Source of the DNA: Nonomuraea typhae
Lineage (GTDB): Bacteria; Actinomycetota; Actinomycetes; Streptosporangiales; Streptosporangiaceae
NCBI RefSeq assembly: GCF_009760925.1
Contig: NZ_VRLV01000010.1
Coordinates: forward strand, 360,963 to 424,962
Length of the DNA: 64,000 nucleotides
Direction: 5' to 3'
The notes under the pieces are model-generated. The model had not been told where the DNA came from. It searched no databases and was given only the letters and a program-made list of their open reading frames with translations. The translations under genes were made by a program, and so were the position numbers. Numbering within the stretch: position 1 is the first letter of the stretch; each line of letters starts with the position of its first letter. Below are positions 55,794-63,860 of this stretch, in pieces.

Positions 55794-55864
55794 ATGACCC
55801 GCCGCTGTGGACGAGGAGCGCGCCGATGACCCGTCACTGCGGACGAGGAGCGCGGCGATGACCC
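55794..55864 (+). repeat. 32-bp tandem repeat carrying a ribosome site and ATG
   Basis: ATGACCC plus about 25 bases (GGACGAGGAGCGCG-CG core) is present twice with period 32 (55794 and 55826). A third ATGACCC at 55858 is the real start of the deacetylase. The unit contains GAGGAG and an ATG, so the start region of this gene has been tandemly copied. Confidence 0.75.
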
Positions 55865-56688
55865 GCCGCCTCGTGATCACCGCCGACGACCTGGGCCGCG
55901 AGCCCGGGACGACGGACGTCATCGTCTCACTGCTGGCCGAGGGCAACGTCAGCGCCACGACCCTCATCCCCATCACCCCGGCCGCCCCGGAGGCCGCGGC
56001 CCGGCTCCGCGAGCTCGGCGTCACCCCCCGCCTCCACGTCACGCTCACCAGCGAGCACGGCCTGCCCCGCTGGCGCCCCCTCAACGCCGCGACCAGCCTC
56101 ACCGACCCGGACGGAACGCTCAGCGACGACCCGTTCGCCCTGGGCGCCCGCGGCGAGACCGAGGACGTCGTCCAGGAGGCCGACGCCCAGCTGCGCTGGA
56201 TGCACGACCACGGCCTGACCCCCGACGCCGCCGACTCCCACGCCGGCACCCTCTACGGCCTCCACGGCCGATCATGGCTCGCCGCGGCCCTGGAGTGGTG
56301 TGCCCGCCACGGCCTCGCCTTCCGCCTCCCCCGCGACGCCGAGCCGTACATGGGCGGACCGCTCCCGCCACCACTCGCGCAAGCCCACGAACAGGCGGTC
56401 ACCCTCGCCGACGCCCTCGGCGTGCCCATCCCCCAGACGATCGCCACCAACCGCCGCCCCGCCCACGACCTGGGCTCCTACGAGCAGCTTCGCGAGGACT
56501 ACCTCCGCCGCCTCACCGCCCTGCCCGAGGGCACGAGCGAGCTGTTCCTGCACCCGTCCGGCGAGGACGCGGTCGCCGGCCCCGACGGCATCGTCCGGAC
56601 GTGGGAGACGCGGCTGCTGCGCGACCCGATCTGGCACAAAGCCCTGGACAGCGAGGCCGTGGAGATCGTCGGCGACTGGCGCGCCTAA
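55858..56688 (+). CDS. ChbG/HpnK (YdjC-like) carbohydrate deacetylase
   Basis: 276 residues. The metal-binding aspartates lie in VITADDLGREPGTTD. A histidine pair is seen in LHVTLTSEHG, and DSHAGTLYGLHG follows. The C-terminal ELFLHPSGED is also typical. Members remove N-acetyl groups from chitobiose-type or other amino sugars. The ATG at 55858 has GAGGAG at a good distance; two upstream tandem copies of the same start region are present. It is coupled to the GPH transporter. Confidence 0.8.
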   Translation: MTRRLVITADDLGREPGTTDVIVSLLAEGNVSATTLIPITPAAPEAAARLRELGVTPRLHVTLTSEHGLPRWRPLNAATSLTDPDGTLSDDPFALGARGETEDVVQEADAQLRWMHDHGLTPDAADSHAGTLYGLHGRSWLAAALEWCARHGLAFRLPRDAEPYMGGPLPPPLAQAHEQAVTLADALGVPIPQTIATNRRPAHDLGSYEQLREDYLRRLTALPEGTSELFLHPSGEDAVAGPDGIVRTWETRLLRDPIWHKALDSEAVEIVGDWRA

Positions 56689-56716
56689 CCCGGCCGCTCC
56701 AGGGCAGGCGGCCGGT

Positions 56717-56965
56717 ATGGAAGCTCCGCAGTACATCGCGGCCAGGGTCCAGCGGGCACTGGCCGAGGACGGCCGCACACACGAGCTAGGCATCCGGGTC
56801 GACGTCAGGAACGACCAGCTGTTCCTGCGCGGTCAGGTGACGGGCGCCCGGCACCGCGCGGTGATCGGGCAGGTGGCCAAGGAGGCCGCGCCCGGCCTGG
56901 AGGTGCACAACGAGATCCAGGTCGTGGACGCGCCCGTGCCGGGAGAGGAGGAGCATCTTGACTGA
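56717..56965 (+). CDS. BON-domain protein
   Basis: 82 residues: an N-terminal helix IAARVQRALAEDGRTHEL, the strand pattern GIRVDVRNDQLFLRGQVTG, a second helix and the closing strand VHNEIQVVD. This is one BON domain with no signal peptide. BON modules bind lipids or act as assembly modules. Its 3' end overlaps the phosphoesterase start by eight bases, so the two are co-translated. Confidence 0.75.
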   Translation: MEAPQYIAARVQRALAEDGRTHELGIRVDVRNDQLFLRGQVTGARHRAVIGQVAKEAAPGLEVHNEIQVVDAPVPGEEEHLD

Positions 56966-57683
56966 GCTGCGCATCGCCGCGGTAGGCGACATCCACCTGG
57001 GCGAGGACGTCAGAGGCCGCTACCGGGAACGCCTGGCCGGCATCGAGGAGCGGGCCGACGTCTTCTTGCTGGCCGGGGACCTCACCAGGCACGGCACGCT
57101 GGAGGAGGGCCGCCTGGTGGCCGAGGAGTTCCGCGGCCTGCCGATCCCGGTGGTGGCCGTGCTCGGCAACCACGACTACCACTCCGACCTGCAGAACGAG
57201 ATCGCCGACGTGCTGCGTGAGGCCGGCCTGCGCGTCCTCGACGACGACGGGACCGTCCTGGACTGCGGCCCGGCCAGGCTGGGTGTGGTGGGCGGAAAGG
57301 GCTTCGGCGGCGGCTTCGCCGGCAAGTCCGCCAGCGAGTTCGGCGAACGCGAGATCAAGAACTTCGTGGCCCACACCCGCCGCATAGCAGAATCCTGGCA
57401 AAGGGCCCTGAAGGAGATCGAAGCCGACCACCGCATCGTTTTGTCACACTACGCCCCAATAAAAGAAACTTTGGACGGCGAACCCCCAGAAATCTACCCA
57501 TTCCTCGGCAGCTACCTGCTGGCCGAAGCAGTCGACGCCGTAGGGGCCGACCTGATCCTCCACGGCCACGCCCACAAAGGCACCGAAAAGGGCCTGACCC
57601 CCGGCGGCATCAGAGTCCGCAACGTCGCCCTCCCCGTCCTCGGACGCGCCTACGGCATCTACTGCGTCCAATGCCCTGAGTGA
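56958..57683 (+). CDS. Calcineurin-like metallophosphoesterase
   Basis: 241 residues, starting at TTG 56958 behind a strong GAGAGGAGGAG. The metal motifs are complete: GDIHLG, LLAGDLTRHG, LGNHDYH, LSHYAP and LHGHAHKG. It hydrolyses a phosphate ester or nucleotide in the cytoplasm; the substrate cannot be inferred. It is coupled to the BON-domain gene. Confidence 0.87.
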   Translation: MTELRIAAVGDIHLGEDVRGRYRERLAGIEERADVFLLAGDLTRHGTLEEGRLVAEEFRGLPIPVVAVLGNHDYHSDLQNEIADVLREAGLRVLDDDGTVLDCGPARLGVVGGKGFGGGFAGKSASEFGEREIKNFVAHTRRIAESWQRALKEIEADHRIVLSHYAPIKETLDGEPPEIYPFLGSYLLAEAVDAVGADLILHGHAHKGTEKGLTPGGIRVRNVALPVLGRAYGIYCVQCPE

Positions 57684-57687
57684 TCCC

Positions 57688-58287
57688 ATGGGCAGCCACA
57701 GTCACGCCGTCACCGACGCCATCCTCGACACGCTCAAACGAGCCAGCTCAGGCCTGAAGGACGCCGGCGTCCCCTTCGCCCTGGCCGGAGGCTGCGCCGC
57801 CTACGCCAGAGGCGCCGCCCCCTCCCTCCACGACGTGGACTTCGTGATCACCGAAAACGACGTGCCCACCGCCCTGAACGCCCTGTCCACCCTGGGCTTC
57901 CGCACCGCCAAACCCCCCGAGGACTGGCTGGTCAAGGCCTACGACGAAGACCGCCTCGTCGACCTGATCTTCCGCATAGCCGACCGCCCCGTAACCCCCG
58001 CCCTCCTCACCCGCGCCGAACCCCTCCAGGCGTCGGCCGTCATCGTCCCCGTCCTGGAAGCCACCGACCTGGTCATCTCCTGGCTCCTGCCGATGTCCGA
58101 ACACGCCTGCGACTACGGCGCCCTGCTCCCCCAGGTACGCGCACTCCGCGAACAGGTCAACTGGGACCGCGTAGCCGCCGTCACAGCCGCCTCCCCATAC
58201 GCCTCCACCTTCCTCACCCTGCTCACCCGCCTCGCCATCCTCCCCCGAGAACCCCACCCCACCGGAACCCCAACCTGGCCCGACTAA
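57688..58287 (+). CDS. Nucleotidyltransferase-fold protein
   Basis: 199 residues. ALAGGCAAYARGA followed by HDVDFVITENDV gives the GG..DxD pattern of minimal nucleotidyltransferases (AbiEii/MNT-like). FRTAKPPEDWLVKAYD and RLVDLIFRI continue the fold with another Asp. It starts four bases after the phosphoesterase stop. It could modify a small molecule or protein, but no partner toxin or antitoxin is adjacent; function unassigned. Confidence 0.65.
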   Translation: MGSHSHAVTDAILDTLKRASSGLKDAGVPFALAGGCAAYARGAAPSLHDVDFVITENDVPTALNALSTLGFRTAKPPEDWLVKAYDEDRLVDLIFRIADRPVTPALLTRAEPLQASAVIVPVLEATDLVISWLLPMSEHACDYGALLPQVRALREQVNWDRVAAVTAASPYASTFLTLLTRLAILPREPHPTGTPTWPD

Positions 58288-58310
58288 CACATTCATGGAC
58301 GAGATGCCGA

Positions 58311-58340
58311 TCACCTGAGAAGCCCCCACTCGCCCTGCCA
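58311..58340 (+). promoter_or_regulatory. Upstream element shared by both hydrolase/lipoprotein cassettes (copy 2)
   Basis: TCACCTGAGAAG, 12 bases, then CTGCCA, ending 15 bases before the ATG at 58355. The same blocks and spacing occur at 16371-16400. Confidence 0.55.
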
Positions 58341-58354
58341 TCCTGAGGCAGGTC

Positions 58355-60106
58355 ATGGCGGATCATTCAGCAGCATCGGCAGCCCTCAAGCGCGTCACGG
58401 CCTTGGCCCTCGAACACCACAACGCCCTAGATCCGGCAGCCCGGCTCATGCACGCCCACACCTGGGTCGGCGGCGGCGCATCGGCCTTCGCCACGGACCT
58501 GGCCGACCACCGCACCCAACTCCAATCCGCCCTGTCCACAGCCCTGCACGCCCTCGCCAATCTCGTCGTACGGCACGGCGGATCACCACCGGCGATCCCC
58601 GCCCTGACCACAACCATCACCAGCATGAGCACCCCGGCAAGCACCTTCCAGGGCATCGACCCAACCGCAATGGCCGCGCTCGCATCCACCCTCGACCACG
58701 CCGGCCACACGCTCCCAGCCGCCGGCACCCGGCTCGCGACCGAACTCACCACCCAGGGCTTGTCCACGCACCCCGGCCACTCACTCGGCCACGTCGCCAC
58801 ATGGGCCACCACCCAGACCATGGACCTGCGCCGCCGCCTGACCCTCATCCGGCGGACCGTCCCAGGAACCACCCTGCCTGCCGCAGTCACCGCCTACACC
58901 CTGTTCGCCGCCCACACCCCCGACCCTCAGGGCACAGCCACACTCCTGATCCAGCTGGCCAGAAGCGACACAGACGCACTCAACCGGCTTCTGACTCTCC
59001 AGGCACAAGGCCCCGCACCCGACCTGGCCGCCCGGGTAAACGCCTGGTGGCACACCCTGCCGACAAGCACCCAGACAAGCTTGACCACCCTTGCCGGATT
59101 CGGCCTCGTCAACGGCCTGCCCGCAACCGTCCGCGATCAGGCCAACCGAAGCTGGCTCACCACCGAGAAGATCCGCTTGACCACCGAACTGAACAAGGCC
59201 ACCACCGCCGTCACGAATCCCCTTGACCTAGGCGGCTGGGAAGTCATCGCCAACCAGCTCCGCCGGGTCGACCTCATCGAGCGAGCATCCCGGTCAGTCC
59301 CCGGCTACCCGGCGCCTCTGCTTCTCGCCTTCGATCTGACCGGCCAGGGCCGACTGATCGTTGCCTGGGGCAACCCAGACACCGCGAACACCACTGTCAC
59401 CAACGTCTCCGGTCTCACATCCGGTCTGGACGCGGCCCAAGGCGATCTCGGGCGCGCTCGAGCCCTCTGGCGGCAGGCTGCCGCCACCAGCGGTAGAAAA
59501 TCCATCGCCTCCATCACGTGGCTCGGCTACGACGCTCCTCAAATAGACCCAGGGCTCTTCGAACCTGGCAGATCCGTCGCCTTCGAAGGAGCCGCTGCCG
59601 AGGGCGGGACAGCTTTGGCCGCGTTCATCGACGGCTTGCGCGCTTCCCACGAACCGTCCGGGATGGCCCGCGCGGTCGTCATCGGTCACAGCTATGGATC
59701 CCTCACCAGCGGCCACGCCGCAACTCTCCGTCCCGGCCGGTTCGCCGATGATCTCATCCTCGTCGGCAGTCCCGGCGTCGGCGTCAACCATGCGAGCCAC
59801 CTTGGACTCGACCCCAAGCATGTATGGGTGGGCGAAGCAGGAGGCGATCCGGTCACGGCGCTGGGCAGATTCGGAGCAGATCCTGGGCGCTCCTCCTTCG
59901 GGGCCCAAAGTTTCCCCGTCGGACGGGACGTGTGGACTTCCGCTCACAGCAGCTACTGGAACCCGCATTCGGCCTCGCTACGCAACATGGGTTCCATCGT
60001 CAACGGTCAATACGACCAGCTCGTGGACCCTCCGAGCCGCAGTAACCGGCCGCAGCTCCTCATGCCAGAAGCCAGCCCCGACCTGGATGCCAAGCTGAGC
60101 AGGTGA
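58355..60106 (+). CDS. Alpha/beta hydrolase of the DUF1023 (Abhydrolase_8) type, copy 2
   Basis: 583 residues, homologous over the whole length to the protein at 16416-18107. Shared blocks include LLLAFDLTGQGRLI, TWLGYDAPQIDPGL, IGHSYGSLT (nucleophile Ser), GSPGVGVNH and HVWVGEAGGDPVT. The helical N-terminal part is also conserved (MADHSAASAALKRVTALALE against the MPDHSAAQETLARVTALAV start of copy 1). No signal peptide. The lipoprotein gene follows after six bases. Codon third positions are somewhat less extreme than in copy 1, fitting a divergent rather than fresh duplicate. Confidence 0.82.
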   Translation: MADHSAASAALKRVTALALEHHNALDPAARLMHAHTWVGGGASAFATDLADHRTQLQSALSTALHALANLVVRHGGSPPAIPALTTTITSMSTPASTFQGIDPTAMAALASTLDHAGHTLPAAGTRLATELTTQGLSTHPGHSLGHVATWATTQTMDLRRRLTLIRRTVPGTTLPAAVTAYTLFAAHTPDPQGTATLLIQLARSDTDALNRLLTLQAQGPAPDLAARVNAWWHTLPTSTQTSLTTLAGFGLVNGLPATVRDQANRSWLTTEKIRLTTELNKATTAVTNPLDLGGWEVIANQLRRVDLIERASRSVPGYPAPLLLAFDLTGQGRLIVAWGNPDTANTTVTNVSGLTSGLDAAQGDLGRARALWRQAAATSGRKSIASITWLGYDAPQIDPGLFEPGRSVAFEGAAAEGGTALAAFIDGLRASHEPSGMARAVVIGHSYGSLTSGHAATLRPGRFADDLILVGSPGVGVNHASHLGLDPKHVWVGEAGGDPVTALGRFGADPGRSSFGAQSFPVGRDVWTSAHSSYWNPHSASLRNMGSIVNGQYDQLVDPPSRSNRPQLLMPEASPDLDAKLSR

Positions 60107-60112
60107 CCCGCC

Positions 60113-60577
60113 GTGCGCCATGTCCTCCCTCTCCTAGCCCTTCTCCTGACCGGATGCGCAGTGAACCAGTCCCGCACGCCCGAGGACCAGGCCCTCGCCC
60201 GTGTCGAACAACTCATCCACGACACTGCCGGGGCGCTCACGCATGAGCCACGTCTCGAAGCGATGCCGTCGTTCGCTTCACCCACTGCCTGCCTCGATGA
60301 CGATCAGCCCGAGGCTCAGGTCGTGATCGCCCGTGCTTACTGGCTCAGGGGTGTTCCCAAGAGCGAGAACCTCGCGATCTCCCGGCAAGTTCGTTCCTAC
60401 TGGGAGTCGCAGGGGCACAGCATCACCGGCATCGGCCGCTCGGGCAGCCCCAACCTGAGCGGTGAGAGCCGACCCGACCACTTTCTGCTCGCCTTGGTGT
60501 GGGCCGAAGGAGATGATCTCTATCTCGGCGCCTCATCGCCATGCATTCGGCCCGGCGGAGCACCGGAGCCTTCATGA
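60113..60577 (+). CDS. Small lipoprotein, partner of the DUF1023 hydrolase (copy 2)
   Basis: 154 residues from GTG 60113. Signal MRHVLPLLALLLTGC with lipidated Cys15. Homologous to the protein at 18112-18573 through DQALARVEQLIHDTA, ARAYWLRGVPKSENLAISRQV and GSPNLSGESRPD. The conserved pairing of cytoplasmic-looking hydrolase and surface lipoprotein argues for a joint role at the cell envelope. Confidence 0.75.
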   Translation: MRHVLPLLALLLTGCAVNQSRTPEDQALARVEQLIHDTAGALTHEPRLEAMPSFASPTACLDDDQPEAQVVIARAYWLRGVPKSENLAISRQVRSYWESQGHSITGIGRSGSPNLSGESRPDHFLLALVWAEGDDLYLGASSPCIRPGGAPEPS

Positions 60578-60588
60578 CCCCTCACCAG

Positions 60589-60602
60589 CGTGGGCACCCA
60601 CG
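60589..60602 (+). terminator. Short hairpin after the lipoprotein gene
   Basis: CGTGGG-CA-CCCACG, a perfect six-base inverted repeat 11 bases after the stop codon. The loop is very short and no U-tract follows, so it is only a possible terminator marking the end of the cassette. Confidence 0.3.
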
Positions 60603-60697
60603 GCCGGGCGGACTAGGGAGCGGTGGTGACTGGTGACACCGATTGGGTCGCGTGACCTCGATTTGGTGAGGGACGCAACATTTCCTACGCTCCCGAT

Positions 60698-60717
60698 TTG
60701 CGTAAATTTGTACGCAA
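60698..60717. promoter_or_regulatory. 20-bp palindrome upstream of the Crp/Fnr gene
   Basis: TTGCGTA-AATTTG-TACGCAA has perfect seven-base arms around a six-base centre, 65 bases before GTG 60783. The spacing is that of Crp/Fnr-family operators, so autoregulation is likely. A further palindrome TACATGTA lies at 60723-60730. The surrounding 205-base gap is AT-rich and otherwise empty. Confidence 0.6.
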
Positions 60718-60782
60718 TCCAATACATGTACAGACTTCCGTGACACTTGCGAGCTACTCCCAACGCGGCAATAGTTGGAAAG

Positions 60783-61430
60783 GTGAAGATTCCAGAGGCC
60801 CTTCTGGAAGGGCTGGCGACATTGGGACGCGCTCAGATCTTCGAATCCGGGGAACCGATTCTCCATCAAGGGGATGCACCCGAGCGTGTCATCCTTCTTC
60901 TTGACGGGCAGGTCAGAGCAGTCAGAGAGCAGATCGACGGAAGGCCGGTCCTTCTCTCAATTGTGGAACACAAGGAGACCCTTGGAGCCACTGGCGTACT
61001 CGGGGGGATGCCCCGATCCTGCACGGTTAAAGCCGTGACCCGATGCAAATGCTCGATACTTTCGGCCGAGCAATTCCTTGCACTGGCCCGAAAGTCGGAG
61101 CTCGGCGACGAACTGCGACGACAAGCCATGATCCGCATCAACCAAATCGATGCCTGGCACACCCAGATCATGACACTTTCCGCTACGGGAAAGGCGTGTT
61201 ACGCCCTTCTCCGCTTCGCCCGCCGCCGGCGGGACGGCCTCTACGAGGCCAAGCTCACCCATGAGGAGATCGGGAGCGCCGTGGGTCTATGTCGTCAGTC
61301 CGTAGATAACGCGCTCCACTGGCTTCGTCATGCTGGAACCGTCACGACCGGGCAGAAGCACATTGTGATCTTGAAGATAGATCGACTCGTTTCCCTGGCC
61401 GAAAGCAGACACCGAAAAGCAAAATCTTAG
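60783..61430 (+). CDS. Crp/Fnr-family transcriptional regulator
   Basis: 215 residues from GTG 60783; a TTG at 60747 would add 12 residues. The cyclic-nucleotide-binding-like beta roll runs from FESGEPILHQGDAPERVILL to the middle of the protein. Its phosphate-binding cassette is not of the classic Crp form, so the ligand is uncertain. A dimer helix is followed by the winged helix LTHEEIGSAVGLCRQSVDNAL. It is the first gene of a lower-GC group with a cyclase-like protein next, so a cyclic-nucleotide circuit is plausible. A palindrome upstream suggests self-control. Confidence 0.85.
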   Translation: MKIPEALLEGLATLGRAQIFESGEPILHQGDAPERVILLLDGQVRAVREQIDGRPVLLSIVEHKETLGATGVLGGMPRSCTVKAVTRCKCSILSAEQFLALARKSELGDELRRQAMIRINQIDAWHTQIMTLSATGKACYALLRFARRRRDGLYEAKLTHEEIGSAVGLCRQSVDNALHWLRHAGTVTTGQKHIVILKIDRLVSLAESRHRKAKS

Positions 61431-61498
61431 GCAGCGCCACCGAATCTCCATCGCTCATGGTGTGGGTGTCCGATCCGCCAGTCGAGAGGCCACCACCT

Positions 61499-62239
61499 AT
61501 GGACGAGTATCGAGCACTGCTCGCCGCCGACGTAGAAGGCTTCACTGCCCATCCCGATGTTGCACTGCCCAGCGTCTCACTACACCTCCAGCAAGCCATT
61601 CGGGGTGCATGTGAGGCGTCCGGGCTCGGCCCGACCTGGGACTCCCTCGCTTTTCGAGTGGTCAAAGGCGACGGCGTCCTCGCGGCCTTCCCGATTCATG
61701 CACTCGCCCGACTCGTCGATCCCTTCGCTGCTCAAGTACAGCGGAGCCTGAGTGCCATGATGCCGACACTCCGCTCACGCGGCATCCGCCTCCGCCTCCG
61801 CCTGGCCCTTCACACTGGCCTGCTGGATGACAGGCGTCCAGGAGCTCCCGGCGTCTCCGCAGCAACGAACACCGTCTCACGACTCTTGAACAGCCGACCG
61901 TTGTACCGCGCTCTGGAAGCGAGTGATCCGGATACCACCTTCACCGCGCTTCTGCTGTCCTCCGAGGTCTTCGAGAACGCCGTCCTGGGCGGTCGAACAG
62001 CCCTGCGCCCAAGCCAGTTCACCAAGGTAGAGGCGACGGCGAAGAGATTCCGCCGAACGGCCTACCTCTACGTCCCCACCCCGTCTACAAGGCCGGATCA
62101 GGCTATCTCCACGACTGCCGCTCGAGAGGAGGGCGCTGACTCGCGGCCACCGACGTGGGTGAGCAACTATGTGCGACACGGAAACCTCAACAACGGCGTC
62201 GTCCAAGGCCACCAGATCACTGGGAGTCGCTATGTATGA
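61499..62239 (+). CDS. Class III adenylate/guanylate cyclase-like protein
   Basis: 246 residues from ATG 61499, which has GAGAGG upstream; ATG 61457 is a weaker start. The cyclase homology domain shows LLAADVEGFT (first metal Asp), FRVVKGDGVLAAFP (second metal Asp with Lys just before), RLALHTGLL and SAATNTVSRLLNS (Asn and Arg of the transition-state pair). It may therefore be active. The C-terminal tail has YVRHGNLNNGVVQGHQITG, a motif that recurs in the next protein. No membrane segment is present. It sits between a Crp-like regulator and a P-loop-like protein, the start of which overlaps by eight bases. Confidence 0.7.
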   Translation: MDEYRALLAADVEGFTAHPDVALPSVSLHLQQAIRGACEASGLGPTWDSLAFRVVKGDGVLAAFPIHALARLVDPFAAQVQRSLSAMMPTLRSRGIRLRLRLALHTGLLDDRRPGAPGVSAATNTVSRLLNSRPLYRALEASDPDTTFTALLLSSEVFENAVLGGRTALRPSQFTKVEATAKRFRRTAYLYVPTPSTRPDQAISTTAAREEGADSRPPTWVSNYVRHGNLNNGVVQGHQITGSRYV

Positions 62240-63860
62240 CGATGCATTGGAGGAACCCGTCCGATTCATCCTCAATATCGCGCACAACCTGAACAACGGA
62301 GAGGTCCGGGGCAGTCAATACTCCATCCACCCGGGAACTCTTCTGGAAGCGCCGTCCGCAGACCCCAACCCAGCTGGGTACTTTGTCGTCGAGCCCACGC
62401 CCGGCTTCGTACCCGTGAAGGGAATCCGCCATGCGAGGAAGTGTCTCCGCGATGGACTCCTATTCCTGGCCGGAGAACGCGGCACCGGACGTCGGACTGT
62501 GGCCAGAGTCCTTCTCGGAGGTCTCCGGAACGACAAGACGATCATTCGCTGTCTGAGTTCGGAGACCGACTTCACGACCTGGACTCCCGGACCAAGCGCG
62601 GCTGACGGCTATCTGATCGATGGCGCTCCGAGTCGATTGATGCAGTCCCACGCGACTATCGCGGCGGTCAGGGAGAGACTCTCAGCGGCCAGTGCCGTCA
62701 TGATCGTCGTTCTCCCCGAAGGCTTCCAACTCGACGATCGGACTTTGGAGCTCCTCGGTCCTACTCTCGTACGCTGTCAGCCACCCTCTGCTGAGGAGGT
62801 CTTCGCGGCTCGCCTCAAGGCGGCTGTCCCTGACGATTCGGAGCGGAGACTGGTCACTCGCGGTCTTCCGCCGGAATTTCCCAGGAACGTTCTCTCCCGC
62901 GACAGCTCTCCCCAGGACGCCATGGACGTCCTGGAAGCAGTCCTCAACACGTCCGACAACCTTCGCAGCGGCAGACTCGCCGCGATCCGATCATCACTTG
63001 ATGAGTCAGCGGATAGAGAGGTCCACGAACTCATCTCGAATTGGTTCTTCGACCATGAACGCCGCCACGCTCTGATAGCAGCCGCAGCCTTCGCCGGCCA
63101 GCCACCTGAAGTGGTATCAGAGCAGTCCCAGCGCCTGGCGCGCATCGCCGGAACGATCCCTCGGGAAACGACGCCTCAGTCTCTTGGAGAGCTTCTGCGC
63201 CCTGTCGGCGTACGAGTCGAGACAGCTAGGCACAGTCACGGCGACTCACCGGTCAGGGTGGTCTTTGCCCGCAGCCATTGGGCTAAGGCAATCCTCCGCC
63301 AGGTTTGGCAGGGTCCACTCGCTGAGCCAGCCACTAGGTGGCTGCAGAGTGTGACCAAGGCAGATCTGATCCTCCCTGCAGGACAGGCACTCGCGATGTC
63401 GGCCGTTGTCCAGCCCCGGCACCTGCAACTAACCCGGATTGGCGCCAGCGCCGTTTCTCGTGACCCGTGCGGCCCAAGGATCGCCGCTGCTGCGTTGCAA
63501 ACCCTCGTGGCCGAAATGACCCATGCCGACGAGATCTTCGCGAGGCTAGGCGGCTGGGCCGGCAGTTCCGACGAGCGCTTACGCCACGTGACGGCGCTCG
63601 CCTGCGTCGGTGGCGCGGGGATGATGCCCACCGCACCCACCCTAGGCTTACTCGTCAGGCTCATCCGAAGCTCGGACGCCGACTCCGCCCCCCGTGTCGT
63701 CAACGCCATTGACGAAGCCATGATGGACCTGTTCCACCGAGGTGAACGGACGACCGTCCTGCAGGAGTTGACTCGCTGGACGGAGTCTGGTCAAGCAGAG
63801 ACACGCTACGCCACAACGATCTTCCCTAAGGGTCTGCAGATTATTAACACGCGGGTTTGA
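62232..63860 (+). CDS. Degenerate P-loop (STAND-like) protein of unknown function
   Basis: 542 residues from ATG 62232, behind GGGAG; ATG 62169 is less likely. The N-terminus holds NIAHNLNNGEVRGSQYS, the motif shared with the cyclase-like protein. Near residue 83 is GERGTGRRT, a Walker A with Arg in place of the catalytic Lys, followed by AASAVMIVVLPEG in a Walker B-like position without the acidic pair. The C-terminal half is helical. The fold resembles AAA/STAND modules, but ATP hydrolysis is doubtful. It overlaps the cyclase gene and the convergent partial gene. Base composition is clearly less GC-rich than in the rest of the window. Confidence 0.55.
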   Translation: MYDDALEEPVRFILNIAHNLNNGEVRGSQYSIHPGTLLEAPSADPNPAGYFVVEPTPGFVPVKGIRHARKCLRDGLLFLAGERGTGRRTVARVLLGGLRNDKTIIRCLSSETDFTTWTPGPSAADGYLIDGAPSRLMQSHATIAAVRERLSAASAVMIVVLPEGFQLDDRTLELLGPTLVRCQPPSAEEVFAARLKAAVPDDSERRLVTRGLPPEFPRNVLSRDSSPQDAMDVLEAVLNTSDNLRSGRLAAIRSSLDESADREVHELISNWFFDHERRHALIAAAAFAGQPPEVVSEQSQRLARIAGTIPRETTPQSLGELLRPVGVRVETARHSHGDSPVRVVFARSHWAKAILRQVWQGPLAEPATRWLQSVTKADLILPAGQALAMSAVVQPRHLQLTRIGASAVSRDPCGPRIAAAALQTLVAEMTHADEIFARLGGWAGSSDERLRHVTALACVGGAGMMPTAPTLGLLVRLIRSSDADSAPRVVNAIDEAMMDLFHRGERTTVLQELTRWTESGQAETRYATTIFPKGLQIINTRV

